64,000 nt of DNA from Natrinema sp. CBA1119 (lineage in GTDB: Archaea; Halobacteriota; Halobacteria; Halobacteriales; Natrialbaceae): contig NZ_PDBS01000001.1 in assembly GCF_002572525.1 (NCBI RefSeq), positions 2,790,001 to 2,854,000 of the forward strand. Direction: 5' to 3'. Position numbers and translations under genes: made by a program. Below are positions 8,324-17,955 of this stretch, one piece after another; position 1 is the stretch's first letter; each line of letters opens with the position of its first letter. The notes under the pieces were generated by a model. That model had not been told where the DNA came from. It searched no databases and worked only from the letters and a program-made list of their open reading frames with translations.

Positions 8324-9544
8324 TTATCGGCCGACGAGATCCTCGTCCGTCGGTCCCTGCCCGTCGAACCGCCGGACGAATTCGTCGAGCCGTGCGGGGT
8401 CCGATGCGCTCGGGAGTCGCCGCTCCGCGGTCTCACAATCGGCGTCGACCCCGAACCGGTCGCAGACGAGATCGGCGGTCGCCTCGGCCATCCGGCGGTA
8501 GGTCGTCAGTTTCCCGCTGACGACGCTACAGCAGTTTTCAACGTCCTCGTCGGCGTGTTCGAGCAGGTGGAACCCCCTCGAGATACCGCGGCCGCCGCGA
8601 GCGGCTTCGTCGGGTTCGTACAGCGGGCGGACGCCCCACCACGTTCGAACGCGCTCGCTCTCGGCAACCCACGGGAGCATCGCCGCGCACTCCTCGACCG
8701 TCCGTTCGATCTCCCAGTCGGCCCGCTCGTAGTCGTCCGGATCGTCGACCGGAACGCTCGTCGTCCCGAGGACGACCTCGCCGTCGTGCGGGACGACGAT
8801 GTCTCCGTCGTCGGGCTCGCGGCAGCGATTTACCACCGGCTCGAGGCCGTCGTATTCGACCGAGACCATGACGCCCCGTGTCGGTCGCATCGAAACGGAG
8901 ACGTCGGTCATCTCCGCGACCCGGCCCGCGTGGGGCCCGGTCGCGTTCACCACGTATCGCGGCCGGAGCGTCTCGCCGGCGTCGCCGCCGAGCGTGACGG
9001 CCGTCACCCGGTCGTCCTCGACGGTCATCGACGTGACCGGTACGTGCGTTCGGACTCGAGCGCCGTGCTCGCTGGCGTCGACCGCGTTGGCGGCGACCAG
9101 CCGGGAGGGAGCGACGACCGCGTCCGGGACCCGCATGGCCCGTTCGACGTCCGCGGCGAGGCCCGGGACTGCTTCGCGAGCGCTCTCCCCGTCGATCACG
9201 TCGGTCGGAATCCCGACGTCCTCGCAGGCGTCGCGCTTCGCCTCGAAGTAGGTCGGATCGTCGTCGGCCAGTTGCACGAACAGCCCTCCCGTGTTCCGGA
9301 TACAGTCGCCGGCGATGTCCCGGAGGATACGGTTCTCCTCGAGGCACTCCCGCGCCTCCCTCCCGTCGGCCTCGGCGTAGCGAGCGCCGCTGTGGAGCAG
9401 GCCGTGTGACCGCCCCGAGGTGCCCGACGACAGTCCACCTCGCTCGGCGAGCGTGACGTCGACGCCTCGCAGCGAGAGGTCTCTGGCGATTCCCGTTCCG
9501 GTCGCACCGCCGCCGATGACGAGAACGTCCGTTCGATCGTCCAT
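8324..9544 (-). CDS. GlpA-like FAD-dependent oxidoreductase (short form)
   Basis: The 406-residue protein starts MDDRTDVLVIGGGATGTGIA, a Rossmann FAD-binding motif, followed by the DAO-family segments SGTSGRSHGLLHSGARYAE and VNATGPHAGRVAEMT. These resemble the FAD domain of anaerobic glycerol-3-phosphate dehydrogenase subunit GlpA. GlpA proteins are usually well over 500 residues with a C-terminal Fe-S (BFD-like) domain. This protein stops soon after the FAD domain and no glpB/glpC neighbours are present. The substrate is therefore uncertain: glycerol 3-phosphate or another alpha-hydroxy acid. Confidence 0.75.
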   Translation of the reverse strand: MDDRTDVLVIGGGATGTGIARDLSLRGVDVTLAERGGLSSGTSGRSHGLLHSGARYAEADGREARECLEENRILRDIAGDCIRNTGGLFVQLADDDPTYFEAKRDACEDVGIPTDVIDGESAREAVPGLAADVERAMRVPDAVVAPSRLVAANAVDASEHGARVRTHVPVTSMTVEDDRVTAVTLGGDAGETLRPRYVVNATGPHAGRVAEMTDVSVSMRPTRGVMVSVEYDGLEPVVNRCREPDDGDIVVPHDGEVVLGTTSVPVDDPDDYERADWEIERTVEECAAMLPWVAESERVRTWWGVRPLYEPDEAARGGRGISRGFHLLEHADEDVENCCSVVSGKLTTYRRMAEATADLVCDRFGVDADCETAERRLPSASDPARLDEFVRRFDGQGPTDEDLVGR

Positions 9545-9756
9545 ATTCGAACGACGCGCCCCGAACGGACGTACCTTTCACTGTTCGACGGACAGCGGGC
9601 TGGTTGTGACGGCCCAGATGCGGACGAAAAACGGATGGCAGCGGGCCGATATCGAGGCCGACCCGTGGTTGCTCGAGCCGCCTCCCGACTCGAGGCGTCA
9701 GCCCCAACCCACGTCGTCCGATTCCCCCTCGAAATTCGGTGCCAAAACAGGTCTCC

Positions 9757-10776
9757 TCACCGGTAGCCCAGGACCCGGAGCTTCTCCGTCACCTCCTCTT
9801 CGTCCATTCGAGCAGACTCGATCGGCGTGTCCGCGACGATCCGTCGGCGATCGTCCGAGCCGACGACGTGCCACGGCACCCGTCGTAACTGCTCCGCGGC
9901 CAGGTACTCGAAGTGGCCGTACTTTCGGCTCGTGAAGGGGAGCAGCCGTTCGCCGAGCAGTTCGCCGTGATCGGCCGAGACGACGGACTTCCCGTCCAGT
10001 TCCCGAATCAATTGGTCGACGAATGGGAGGACGATCTCGAGGTTCTCTACGTACGCGCGACGCAGATCGGCGACGTCGATATCGAACTCGTCGCTCTCGA
10101 TGATATCGTACAGTTGGACGTTCAACGCGCCGAAGCGGTCGCCTCGGCCGCCGCGCGAAAGCGAAGAGAGATCCCCCTCGGCGGCGATCCGCTGGTAGAT
10201 CTCGAGGCCGGTCTCACCGATGAGCGGGACGTGGGGCTGGAGGAAATGGACGATCAACCGCTTGTGCGGGTGTTTCTCGTGGGCCTCGAGCGCTCGCTCG
10301 ACGACGGTTTCGGGATCGATCGCATAACTGTCTTCCAGCAACTCGGGATCCAGGACGTCGCTCGCGTCGACGGCCGACGACTCCGCGACCGGCTCCGGCG
10401 GTACCGGATAGATCGCGTGAAACACGTCGTCTCCGATATCAGCCGTGAAGGCGTTCCCGCTCACGTAGACGGTATCGTGGTGGGTCTTCCCCGCGAAGTT
10501 CGCGTCGATCCACCCCGGGCTGCTCGAGCCGGCGGACAGCCGGGACTCGAGGGTCCCGTCGATTCGATTCCGGGCGGCGAAGGCGTCGTACCGGCAGGCG
10601 TCGAGGACGATGAGCGTGTCCCAGTCTTCGGCCATGATATCGATGCCGCTCCCGTGACGAAGCTCGAAGACGGTCCGGTGGGCCGACCAGAGATACTTGC
10701 AGAGTTCCGTCCAGACGAGTTCCGGGTTCCGGATCCCCCTGCGGACGCTCTGTATCGAGTATTTTGTGAACGGCAT
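9757..10776 (-). CDS. Sulfatase-like (alkaline phosphatase superfamily) protein
   Basis: Read from the ATG at 10776, the 339-residue protein contains DTLIVLDACRYDAF (about residues 53-66), a haloarchaeal sulfatase-like metal-binding motif, and SADHGELLGERL near the C-terminal third, the second metal site of the alkaline phosphatase superfamily. Between them lies HDTVYVSGNAF. Members cleave or transfer phosphate, sulfate or phosphoethanolamine-like groups; in haloarchaea they often occur near surface-glycan genes, but this copy is isolated. The longer frame to 10995 is rejected because its extra 73 residues are basic and proline-rich. Confidence 0.7.
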   Translation of the reverse strand: MPFTKYSIQSVRRGIRNPELVWTELCKYLWSAHRTVFELRHGSGIDIMAEDWDTLIVLDACRYDAFAARNRIDGTLESRLSAGSSSPGWIDANFAGKTHHDTVYVSGNAFTADIGDDVFHAIYPVPPEPVAESSAVDASDVLDPELLEDSYAIDPETVVERALEAHEKHPHKRLIVHFLQPHVPLIGETGLEIYQRIAAEGDLSSLSRGGRGDRFGALNVQLYDIIESDEFDIDVADLRRAYVENLEIVLPFVDQLIRELDGKSVVSADHGELLGERLLPFTSRKYGHFEYLAAEQLRRVPWHVVGSDDRRRIVADTPIESARMDEEEVTEKLRVLGYR

Positions 10777-11051
10777 TCCCACTCTAGAGCGTTGCTGAAA
10801 AGTCTCAAATAACGCCGGGGTGGTCGGCTGCCTGTGAGAATCACTCGGAGAACATCGTGTGCCTCGAGACGCAGTCGGATTACGTAGCTCGCGCTCACGT
10901 CCTGTACGAGAGCGAAGAACGGGAGATGGCGGGCCACGGCTCAGATGAGGCTCGAGAACTGGCGGCCCTGAGTGTCCCGTTCGCAACGGGGACAAGGCTG
11001 GTCACAGCGCCCCCGTCACTCTGGTCGGCGGTAACCCTGTGGAAAAATCTA

Positions 11052-11441
11052 TTATTCTCCTCTCTCGGGTCGAGCGGTCGTCTCCTCAAGTTTCCCGTCG
11101 ATGACGTGGATGGTCTGTTCCACATCCTCAGCGGCAGCCTCGTCATCTTGGTCAAGAAGCTTCTCGCGGTACGTGTGGAGCGATACCGAGAGTCGGAGGG
11201 CATCGGATCGGCGAATATCTACAGGCTCGTCCCGTTCGTCTGCCCGCTCCATCTCGGCCTGGAGGTCACGGAGTCGGTGTGCTTCGCCGAGTGCGTTCCT
11301 TTCCATAGCTGATTCGGCCATCTTGCTCAGAGCGTACAGGTATGCGTCGAGATCGCCTTCGTCCCCATCCAGACGGATTGGGTCAGTTAATTCGTCAAGC
11401 CGGTTCAGCGCCCCACGTAGCGTATCAATTGTCTCATCCAT
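11052..11441 (-). CDS. Helical hypothetical protein (129 aa)
   Basis: The product begins MDETIDTLRGALNRLDELTD and is strongly helical and charged throughout, with heptad-like runs (LYALSKMAESAMERNALGEA). No family is recognised and no membrane or zinc motif is present. An unusually AT-rich element (TTTTATATTATATATTAG on the minus strand, near 11477-11494) lies upstream and is a good promoter candidate. Codon use and acidity match neighbouring genes, supporting a real coding sequence. Confidence 0.55.
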   Translation of the reverse strand: MDETIDTLRGALNRLDELTDPIRLDGDEGDLDAYLYALSKMAESAMERNALGEAHRLRDLQAEMERADERDEPVDIRRSDALRLSVSLHTYREKLLDQDDEAAAEDVEQTIHVIDGKLEETTARPERGE

Positions 11442-11609
11442 CTGTATTCCACATTAGGTGGATCGTCTGTATCTCTAATATATAATATAAAATTCACTGA
11501 CAGTATTTTAGACTGCCGATTCCAATAACGACTTCCCGCTACTCCAGTCGGGGTAACCCCTGGTTTCGGGACACAGTCCACGGAACGTAGCGAAAATTCG
11601 TGGGGTCAG

Positions 11610-12140
11610 TTAGCTCTTGGCTGCCACCTTCTCCCGGAACTTTTCGCGAACCTTCTCGACTTTCGGGGCCGCGTGCATCGTACAGTAGGCGTCGTTCGGA
11701 TTCTTCTCGAAGTAGTCCTGATGCTTTGCTTCGGCGCGATAGAACGTCTCGAGCGGCTCTAGTTCGGTCACAACGTCGTCGTCGTACTCCTCGTCGAGCG
11801 CCTCGATGTAGGCCTCGGCCTGTCGCCGCTGGTCCTCGTCGTGCGTGAGGACGATAGAGCGGTACTGGGTTCCGACGTCGGGCCCCTGTCTGTTGAGCTG
11901 CGTCGGATCGTGGGTGGCGAAGAACACCTCGAGCAGTTCGTCGTACCCGATCGCGTCGGGATCGTACTCCACCTGCACGACCTCCGCGTGGCCGGTGTTT
12001 CCGGAGCAGACCTCGCGGTACGACGGATCCTCGACGTGCCCGCCGGCGTAGCCGGACGTGACCGATTCGACACCCTCGAGTTCCTTCATCGCCGCCTCGG
12101 TGCACCAGAAGCACCCGCCGCCGAACGTGGCTCGTTCCAT
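11610..12140 (-). CDS. msrA: Peptide-methionine (S)-S-oxide reductase MsrA
   Basis: The 176-residue protein has the MsrA active-site motif GGGCFWCTEA with catalytic Cys10, then VTSGYAGG and SGNTGHAEVVQVEYDP, all conserved in the family. The C-terminal HQDYFEKNP is the usual substrate-binding segment. It repairs oxidised methionine (S-epimer) in proteins using thioredoxin-type donors. Length matches the family. It stands alone, divergent from the enoyl-CoA hydratase gene. Confidence 0.95.
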   Translation of the reverse strand: MERATFGGGCFWCTEAAMKELEGVESVTSGYAGGHVEDPSYREVCSGNTGHAEVVQVEYDPDAIGYDELLEVFFATHDPTQLNRQGPDVGTQYRSIVLTHDEDQRRQAEAYIEALDEEYDDDVVTELEPLETFYRAEAKHQDYFEKNPNDAYCTMHAAPKVEKVREKFREKVAAKS

Positions 12141-12263
12141 AGCGGTTCGTAGGGCGCGACCGAGGAAAGATGTGACGGGTACAACACCGACCAGCAGCGT
12201 CGTCCCGTTCGCCGACCGAATCGCGTGCGAAAGGATTTGTCAGTGGCTATTGAACGCCGGAGT

Positions 12264-13034
12264 ATGTCATGGGACACAGTCCGACTCGAGTGGGACGGTG
12301 ACGTTGCAACACTGACCGTCGACCGCCCCGACGCGCTCAACGCGTTGAACGTCGAGACGCTCGAGGCGATGGGCGAGGCGCTCGAGACGGCCGCGGACGA
12401 GGACGCGCGCGTTCTCGTCCTGACGGGTGCCGGCGACGCGTTCATCGCCGGTGCGGACATCAAATACATGCGGGATCTCTCCGCCGAAGCGGCCCAGGAG
12501 TGGGGCGAACTCGGTCACGACGTGGCCGACGCGCTCGAGGCGTTTCCCGCGCCGACGGTCGCCGCGGTCAACGGCTATGCGTTCGGCGGCGGCTGCGAGA
12601 TGGCGCTGGCCTGCGACCTGCGGGTCGCGGCCGAATCGGCGCTGATCGGCAACACCGAGATCGATCTCGGTATCATTCCGGGCTGGGGAGCCACCCAGCG
12701 GCTGCCGCGGCTGGTCGGCGACGAGACCGCGCGCCGAATGATCTTCCTCGGCGAACGGCTCGACGCCGACTCCGCGGCAGAGGCGGGGCTGTTCGGCGAG
12801 GTCGTCCCCGATGACGACCTCGAGAGCGTCGTCGGCGAACTGGCCGACCGGCTCGCTGCACAGCCAGCGTTCGCCATGCGAACCGCAAAACAGGCACTTA
12901 ATCAGGGGCTCGAGGGCTCCCAGGAGAGCGGGCTCGCCTACGAGAAACGCGCCTTCGCGAGCCTCTTCGGCACGCACGATCAGCGCGAGGGAATGGCGGC
13001 GTTCGTCGAGGATCGCGATCCGGAGTTCGAGTGA
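12264..13034 (+). CDS. Enoyl-CoA hydratase/isomerase family protein
   Basis: The 256-residue crotonase-fold protein shows GAGDAFIAGADIKYM (oxyanion-hole strand), AVNGYAFGGGCEMALACDLR and TEIDLGIIPGWGATQRLPRL, whose two glutamates (GCEMALA and NTEIDLG) match the catalytic pair of enoyl-CoA hydratase. It should hydrate trans-2-enoyl-CoA in beta-oxidation or a related CoA pathway. The ATG at 12264 fits the family start (MSWDTVRLEWDGDVATLTVD); the upstream ATG at 12225 adds a non-homologous 13 residues. It is convergent with the ribD-like gene with only 11 bp between stops. Confidence 0.9.
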   Translation: MSWDTVRLEWDGDVATLTVDRPDALNALNVETLEAMGEALETAADEDARVLVLTGAGDAFIAGADIKYMRDLSAEAAQEWGELGHDVADALEAFPAPTVAAVNGYAFGGGCEMALACDLRVAAESALIGNTEIDLGIIPGWGATQRLPRLVGDETARRMIFLGERLDADSAAEAGLFGEVVPDDDLESVVGELADRLAAQPAFAMRTAKQALNQGLEGSQESGLAYEKRAFASLFGTHDQREGMAAFVEDRDPEFE

Positions 13035-13045
13035 CTCGAGTCTCG

Positions 13046-13711
13046 CTATCGTTCGTCGACTCGCCAGGTCAGCAAGACACCGTCGTCGAGCCGGTCGACG
13101 TCCGCGAGCTCGAGCGTCGGAAAGTCGGCGACGAACCCCTCGCCGTCGGCCAGCGTCGGGGCGTCGCGACCGCCGATTATCTTCGGGCCGACGAACAGCC
13201 GTAGCTCGTCGACCAGTCCGGCCTCGAACAGCGAGAAGATGAGCTCGCCGCCGCCCTCGACCATGATCCGCTCGAGGCCCTGCTCCTGTAGCGTCGCGAA
13301 CGCGCGGAGGAGGTCGACTCGCTCGTCGCCCGCCGTGACCAACTCGGCGCAGTCGGCGAGGGCCGCGCGGCGATCGACGGGTGCGTCCTCGCTCAGACAG
13401 ACGTAGGTCGTCGCCGCGTCGTCGAGGACCGCCGCGTCCGTCGGGGTCCGTCCGCTCGAGTCGACGACCACCCGCGCGGGATTGGCGGGACGGCCGTCCT
13501 CCCGGCGCTGGGAGCGCAACTCCTCGTCCTTGACGGTCAGGTGCGGATCGTCCGCGAGGACGGTTCCGACGCCGACGACGACGGCGTCGCTCGCCGCCCG
13601 GAGCCGATCGACGCGTGCGAAGTCCGCCTCGCCGCTGATCGCGATCTGTTCGCGCCGGCGCGAGGAAAGCTTGCCGTCCGCGCTCGCGGCGGCGTTGACG
13701 ACGACGTGCAT
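13046..13711 (-). CDS. 2,5-diamino-6-ribosylamino-pyrimidinone 5'-phosphate reductase
   Basis: The 221-residue protein matches the RibD C-terminal (DHFR-like) reductase domain used by archaea as a stand-alone enzyme of riboflavin and F420 synthesis. Visible motifs are VVVNAAASADGKLSS, VVVGVGTVLADDPHLTV, the NADPH-binding IMVEGGGELIFSLFEAGLVD and FVGPKIIGG. It reduces the ribosylamino pyrimidine phosphate to the ribitylamino form. There is no fused deaminase domain, as expected for archaea. A TTTCTTTAC promoter element is about 27 nt upstream on the minus strand. Confidence 0.9.
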   Translation of the reverse strand: MHVVVNAAASADGKLSSRRREQIAISGEADFARVDRLRAASDAVVVGVGTVLADDPHLTVKDEELRSQRREDGRPANPARVVVDSSGRTPTDAAVLDDAATTYVCLSEDAPVDRRAALADCAELVTAGDERVDLLRAFATLQEQGLERIMVEGGGELIFSLFEAGLVDELRLFVGPKIIGGRDAPTLADGEGFVADFPTLELADVDRLDDGVLLTWRVDER

Positions 13712-13958
13712 ACCCGTGGTGGGCGGTCGATCGTAAAGAAATCCCGTGTCTCGGCGGTCGTGAGTCTATCCGCGTGTCGACGGCCGTGGTCCGATCCAGT
13801 CGCAGCGCCCGTGTTTAGATACGCGTCGCACTCCGAACCGGAGACGTGCGAGCAGCGACTGCGGTTTCGCTCGCTGACTACACGGTCCTATATAGTGTAC
13901 AATATGAAACATATAAACGATTTATCCGGTCTCGGTTGAGGGTTCGGACGTATAACAC

Positions 13959-14651
13959 GTGACGACCGGGACCTCCGCGTTCGACGACACGGTATCGTTC
14001 GATCACCGACGTATCGACCTCGAGAACCGGGACGACGTCTACGTCATCGGTGACGTCCACGGCTGTCTCGACGCGCTCGAGACACTGCTGGAGACGCTCG
14101 ATCTCGGCAGTAACGATCTGGCCGTGTTCGTCGGGGATCTGGTTCGAAAGGGGCCGGAGAGTGAGGCCGTACTCGATCGCGTCAGACGGTCGCCGCGGTT
14201 GCTCTCGGTCAGGGGAAACAACGAGCGAAAGCTGCTCGAGGGCGAGGCCTCGCTGCCGGCCCTCGACGCGGTCGACTCCCAGTATCTTCAGTCGCTTCCG
14301 ACGGCGATCTCGTGGGACGGCGGCCTCGTTGTTCACGGTGGCATCGACCCGAGCAGGCCGCTGGCGGCCCACTCTGCGGGGGACGTGTTGACGATGCGGT
14401 CGCCTGACGGCGACGGCTACGACGGTCCCTTCTGGTTCGAGACCTACGAGGGACCGCCGCGGGTCTTTTTCGGCCACACCGTCCTCGACGGCCCGATCGA
14501 TCGGGAGTGGGCGGTCGGCCTCGATACGGGGTGTGTCTACGGCGGAACGCTCACGGCCTACGACGTCCGGCGCGATCGGTTCCACAGCGTCGCCGGAGCC
14601 GATCACGTGGAACGACCGTCCGAGAAGTTCGTCGCGCTCGACGAGAGTTGA
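13959..14651 (+). CDS. PPP-family metallophosphoesterase (ApaH-like)
   Basis: The frame opens with GTG at 13959 (MTTGTSAFDD). The 230-residue protein has all PPP metal-binding blocks: GDVHG (31-35), GDLVRKGP (59-66), RGNNE (about 84-88), HGG and FGHTV. These occur in Ap4A hydrolases and protein phosphatases. Its stop is 12 bp before ppk1, so the two are likely co-transcribed, which suggests action on a phosphate compound linked to polyphosphate metabolism (inference). An AT-rich segment with GATTTATCC about 35 nt upstream is the probable promoter. Confidence 0.85.
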   Translation: MTTGTSAFDDTVSFDHRRIDLENRDDVYVIGDVHGCLDALETLLETLDLGSNDLAVFVGDLVRKGPESEAVLDRVRRSPRLLSVRGNNERKLLEGEASLPALDAVDSQYLQSLPTAISWDGGLVVHGGIDPSRPLAAHSAGDVLTMRSPDGDGYDGPFWFETYEGPPRVFFGHTVLDGPIDREWAVGLDTGCVYGGTLTAYDVRRDRFHSVAGADHVERPSEKFVALDES

Positions 14652-14663
14652 GGGGGATTTGAG

Positions 14664-17165
14664 ATGAACGAGGGAGATACAACCGAGAACGACGAAGAGG
14701 GGTCGAAATCGGACGACCGACCGACTGAATCCGCGACTGACGACGCGGCCGCGTTTGCCTTTCGATCAGTACTGGACGGTGAAACGGGTGGAGAGGCGGA
14801 CTCGGAGACGGCCGACCGACCCACGGAGGGTCGCGACGACTCGAGCCCGACCGAGCGAACTGCACGGTGGTGTGATTCCGATTCGACAACGTCGGAGGCG
14901 GCGAAAACAGCTACTGGAAGCGATGACACCGATATCGACTCGAGTACCGCCAGCGAAACGGCGACGCTCCCCGTTCCGGCCGAGGACGCCGACCGCGTCG
15001 ATGCGTCCACCGAGACCGACTCGCCGGCCGCATCCGATGGGATCGAACGATCGACCACCGAGTCCGGGGACTCGGAGACCGACTCCTCGAGCGTCGATCT
15101 CACGCGCCCGTCCTACTACCTGAACCGTGAACTCAGCGAACTCGCCTTTCAGCGTCGCGTCCTCCACGAGGTGGGTGACGAGACGAATCCGCTCTTAGAG
15201 CGGGTGAAGTTCCTCGCGATCGTCACGACGAACATGGACGAGTTCTTCCGCAAGCGGGTCGGGGGACTGAAACAGCAGATCGCGGCCGGCGTCACCGAAG
15301 AGACGCCGGACGGTCGTACGCCGCGAGAGCAGTGGGCGGACGTTCTCGAGGAATCCCGGCCGCTGCTCGAGCGCCAGGCCGAGTGGTACCGCGAGGAGAT
15401 CCGACCCGCATTGGCGGACGCGGGGATTCACATCGTCGGGTACGACGACCTCACCGCCGTCGAGCGCCGGAAGCTGCGCGAGTACTTCGAGAGCTCCGTC
15501 CTCCCAACCTTGACCCCGCTGACGTTCGATCCGGCCCACTCGTTCCCGTTCATTTCGAACCAGAGCCTCTCGCTGGCCGTCCTGACGCGAGAACGGGCCG
15601 ATACCGATCTCACCTTCTCGCGGGTAAAGATCCCGCGCAACCAGCTCCGGTTCGTCCAGCTCGGTGACGACGCGCGGTACGTCCGCCTCGAGGACATCGT
15701 TCGAGCGAATCTCGATCTGCTCTTTCCGGACGTCGAGGTGGTCGACACCGCGTTGTTCCGGGTGACGCGCAACGCTGAGGTCCGGCGCAACGAGGAGGTC
15801 GCCGAGGACCTGATCGAGATGATCGAGGAGGTCATCGAAGAACGCCGGTTTGCCACCGCCGTCCGGCTCGAGATCGAGCGCGACGCGCCCGACGAGATCC
15901 GCGACATCCTCACGCGCGAACTCGACCTCGACGATCGGGAGGTGTTCGCGCTCGACGGCCCGCTCGAGTACCGCGATTTCGCGGACCTGACCGAACTCGA
16001 CCGACCGGATCTGAAGCTTCCCGAGTGGTCGCCACAGCCCCATCCGCGACTGGGGCGGTGCGAGGACGGAACGAACGTGTTCGACCAGATCGGCGACCGC
16101 GACGTGCTCGTCCACCACCCCTACCACTCCTTCGAGGAGACCGTCCAGCGGTTCCTCGAGGCCGCGGCGAACGACCCCGACGTGCTCGCGATCAAGGCAG
16201 CCATCTACCGGACCGCCAGCGATTCGCAGGTGATCGAGAGCCTGATTCAGGCCGCTCGCAACGGCAAACAGGTGGCCGTCATGGTCGAGCTGAAGGCCCG
16301 CTTCGACGAGGAGAACAACCTCGAGTGGGCGAAGAAGCTCGAGGAGGAGGGGATCCACGTCGCCTACGGGACGATCGGGTACAAGACCCACACGAAAACG
16401 TCACTGGTGGTCCGCGAGGAGGACGACGGGGTGCGCCTTTACTCCCACGTCGGGACCGGTAACTACCACTCCGAGACCGCGAAGCGCTACGAGGATCTGG
16501 GCCTGCTCACGGCCAACCGAGACATCGGGCAGGATCTCGTCAGGCTGTTCAACTACTTCACGGGCCACTCGATGTATCGGGACTACCGGAAACTGCTCAT
16601 CGCCCCGGGGAACATGCGCGATCGCTTCGTCGAACTCGTTCGAGCCGAAGCCGAGCGCGCCCGCGACGGCGACGACGCCCGTATCGTCGCGAAGATGAAT
16701 CGGTTAGAGGATCCGGCGATCGTTCGCGAACTCTACGAGGCGTCGATAGCCGGCGTCGATATCGACCTCATCGTTCGCGACATCTGTCGGCTTCGGCCCG
16801 GACTCGAGGGGATCAGCGAGACGATCGACGTCTACAGCGTCGTCGGCCGGTTCCTCGAGCACTCGAGGATCTTCTACTTCCGCGCCGGCGGCGAGGACCG
16901 ATACTACATCGGCTCGGCCGACTGGATGACCCGCAATCTCGATAGCCGGGTCGAGGCGATCGCGCCGATCGAAGACCCGCGCCTTCAGGGGCGACTCGAG
17001 ACGATCCTCGAGACCCTGCTGGCGGACGATGCGAACAGATGGGTGATGCGGTCGGACGGGAGCTACGATCGGTGTCGGGCCGACGAGGACGGAGCGACGA
17101 CGAACGTCCACGAGACGTTCATGCGTTCCGCACTCGCCGACGTTCGGAACGATCCTCGGACGTAA
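14664..17165 (+). CDS. ppk1: Polyphosphate kinase Ppk1
   Basis: The 833-residue protein carries the Ppk1 domains after an unusual 147-residue N-terminal extension that is acidic, Ser/Thr-rich and probably disordered. The conserved protein starts at RPSYYLNRELSELAFQRRVL. Catalytic blocks include YSHVGTGNYHSETA with His595, the expected phosphorylated histidine, and HSRIFYF (His733) followed by YIGSADWMTRNLDSRVE. It makes polyphosphate from ATP, reversibly. It follows a PPP phosphatase gene by 12 bp, and a PhoU-type regulator lies 0.8 kb downstream. Without the extension, length is typical for the family. Confidence 0.95.
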   Translation: MNEGDTTENDEEGSKSDDRPTESATDDAAAFAFRSVLDGETGGEADSETADRPTEGRDDSSPTERTARWCDSDSTTSEAAKTATGSDDTDIDSSTASETATLPVPAEDADRVDASTETDSPAASDGIERSTTESGDSETDSSSVDLTRPSYYLNRELSELAFQRRVLHEVGDETNPLLERVKFLAIVTTNMDEFFRKRVGGLKQQIAAGVTEETPDGRTPREQWADVLEESRPLLERQAEWYREEIRPALADAGIHIVGYDDLTAVERRKLREYFESSVLPTLTPLTFDPAHSFPFISNQSLSLAVLTRERADTDLTFSRVKIPRNQLRFVQLGDDARYVRLEDIVRANLDLLFPDVEVVDTALFRVTRNAEVRRNEEVAEDLIEMIEEVIEERRFATAVRLEIERDAPDEIRDILTRELDLDDREVFALDGPLEYRDFADLTELDRPDLKLPEWSPQPHPRLGRCEDGTNVFDQIGDRDVLVHHPYHSFEETVQRFLEAAANDPDVLAIKAAIYRTASDSQVIESLIQAARNGKQVAVMVELKARFDEENNLEWAKKLEEEGIHVAYGTIGYKTHTKTSLVVREEDDGVRLYSHVGTGNYHSETAKRYEDLGLLTANRDIGQDLVRLFNYFTGHSMYRDYRKLLIAPGNMRDRFVELVRAEAERARDGDDARIVAKMNRLEDPAIVRELYEASIAGVDIDLIVRDICRLRPGLEGISETIDVYSVVGRFLEHSRIFYFRAGGEDRYYIGSADWMTRNLDSRVEAIAPIEDPRLQGRLETILETLLADDANRWVMRSDGSYDRCRADEDGATTNVHETFMRSALADVRNDPRT

Positions 17166-17377
17166 TCGATTCAATCGTCCCTCTGTCTGTCGGCGGTCAG
17201 TTCGATTGGTAGCAGTGAGTGGGGCGATTGCGCCGCACTCTCGGAGAACTGTCACCGTTGCGCTCCACTCGGACCTCGTACGGAGCGCATAGAACGGGTA
17301 TTGATTCCTCAATATCACAACTAGCAGCGGCTTTGTACGTGCCGTCGCTCGGATCGCATACACGATCCCTCGAACCC

Positions 17378-17605
17378 ATGAACGGATCCACCAGCGGTCA
17401 CGACGACCGGTCCGCCCGACAACGACTCGCCGCGGTCGCACAGCACGAGCGCGACGCGCCCGCGCTCGAGTCGATCGTCGTCCGATACGAGGACCGCCCC
17501 GATCGGTGTACGATCGCACCGCGCGAGTGCTCCGAGGCCGACCAGTTGACGACGTGGATATCGGCGAACGTCCGGGCGTTCGTCGATGTCGCCGACATGC
17601 AGTGA
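17378..17605 (+). CDS. Small haloarchaeal protein (DUF7511-like, 75 aa)
   Basis: The frame from the ATG at 17378 reads MNGSTSGHDDRSARQRLAAV and contains ALESIVVRYEDRPDRCTIAP, a pattern I recognise from small haloarchaeal proteins of the DUF7511 type; the family name is from memory and tentative. It ends ISANVRAFVDVADMQ. There is no membrane segment or zinc motif. The upstream extension of the frame to 17219 is rejected because it is basic and serine-rich. Confidence 0.6.
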   Translation: MNGSTSGHDDRSARQRLAAVAQHERDAPALESIVVRYEDRPDRCTIAPRECSEADQLTTWISANVRAFVDVADMQ

Positions 17606-17955
17606 CCGCCTCCTCGCCGTACATTCGGTTCGGCGTCGACCGCGAATGGCGGGGGGATTCGCGCCGCAAAAAGGGACAGTGAGGATCCGCTTGGCTCCGA
17701 CTCAAGGGTCGCTGCGTCTCGCTCGAGTCATTCGTTCCGTGTCAGTACCAGCGACGGGTCATCACTGAACTCGTGGCGTTACGGACGCCGAACAAATCTA
17801 TATAGGTCTATTGTTGTGAACCATTATCGATTGAGTAGTACGGGCGAATAGGTACCGAAAATAGGCGAAAGCGCTGCTAGAACGCACGAATGCTACTGGT
17901 CCATACTTCTCTATAGACTAGTGGATTTATATTGTTACAGTAGCAAGGGCTGCGT
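17606..17955. other. Non-coding stretch ending in the PhoU-gene promoter
   Basis: The first 160 bases are GC-rich with no credible reading frame. From about 17790 the sequence becomes AT-rich with several TATA-like words (ATCTATATAGG near 17808, CTCTATAGAC near 17910). The box TTTATATT at 17926-17933 lies 27 nt before the ATG at 17956 and is the best promoter for a leaderless transcript. The other AT-rich words could be extra control sites. Confidence 0.5.

Noticed and set aside
15195-16391. A 398-codon minus-strand open frame within ppk1
   Set aside because: Antisense to the catalytic core of Ppk1, with no motif support.
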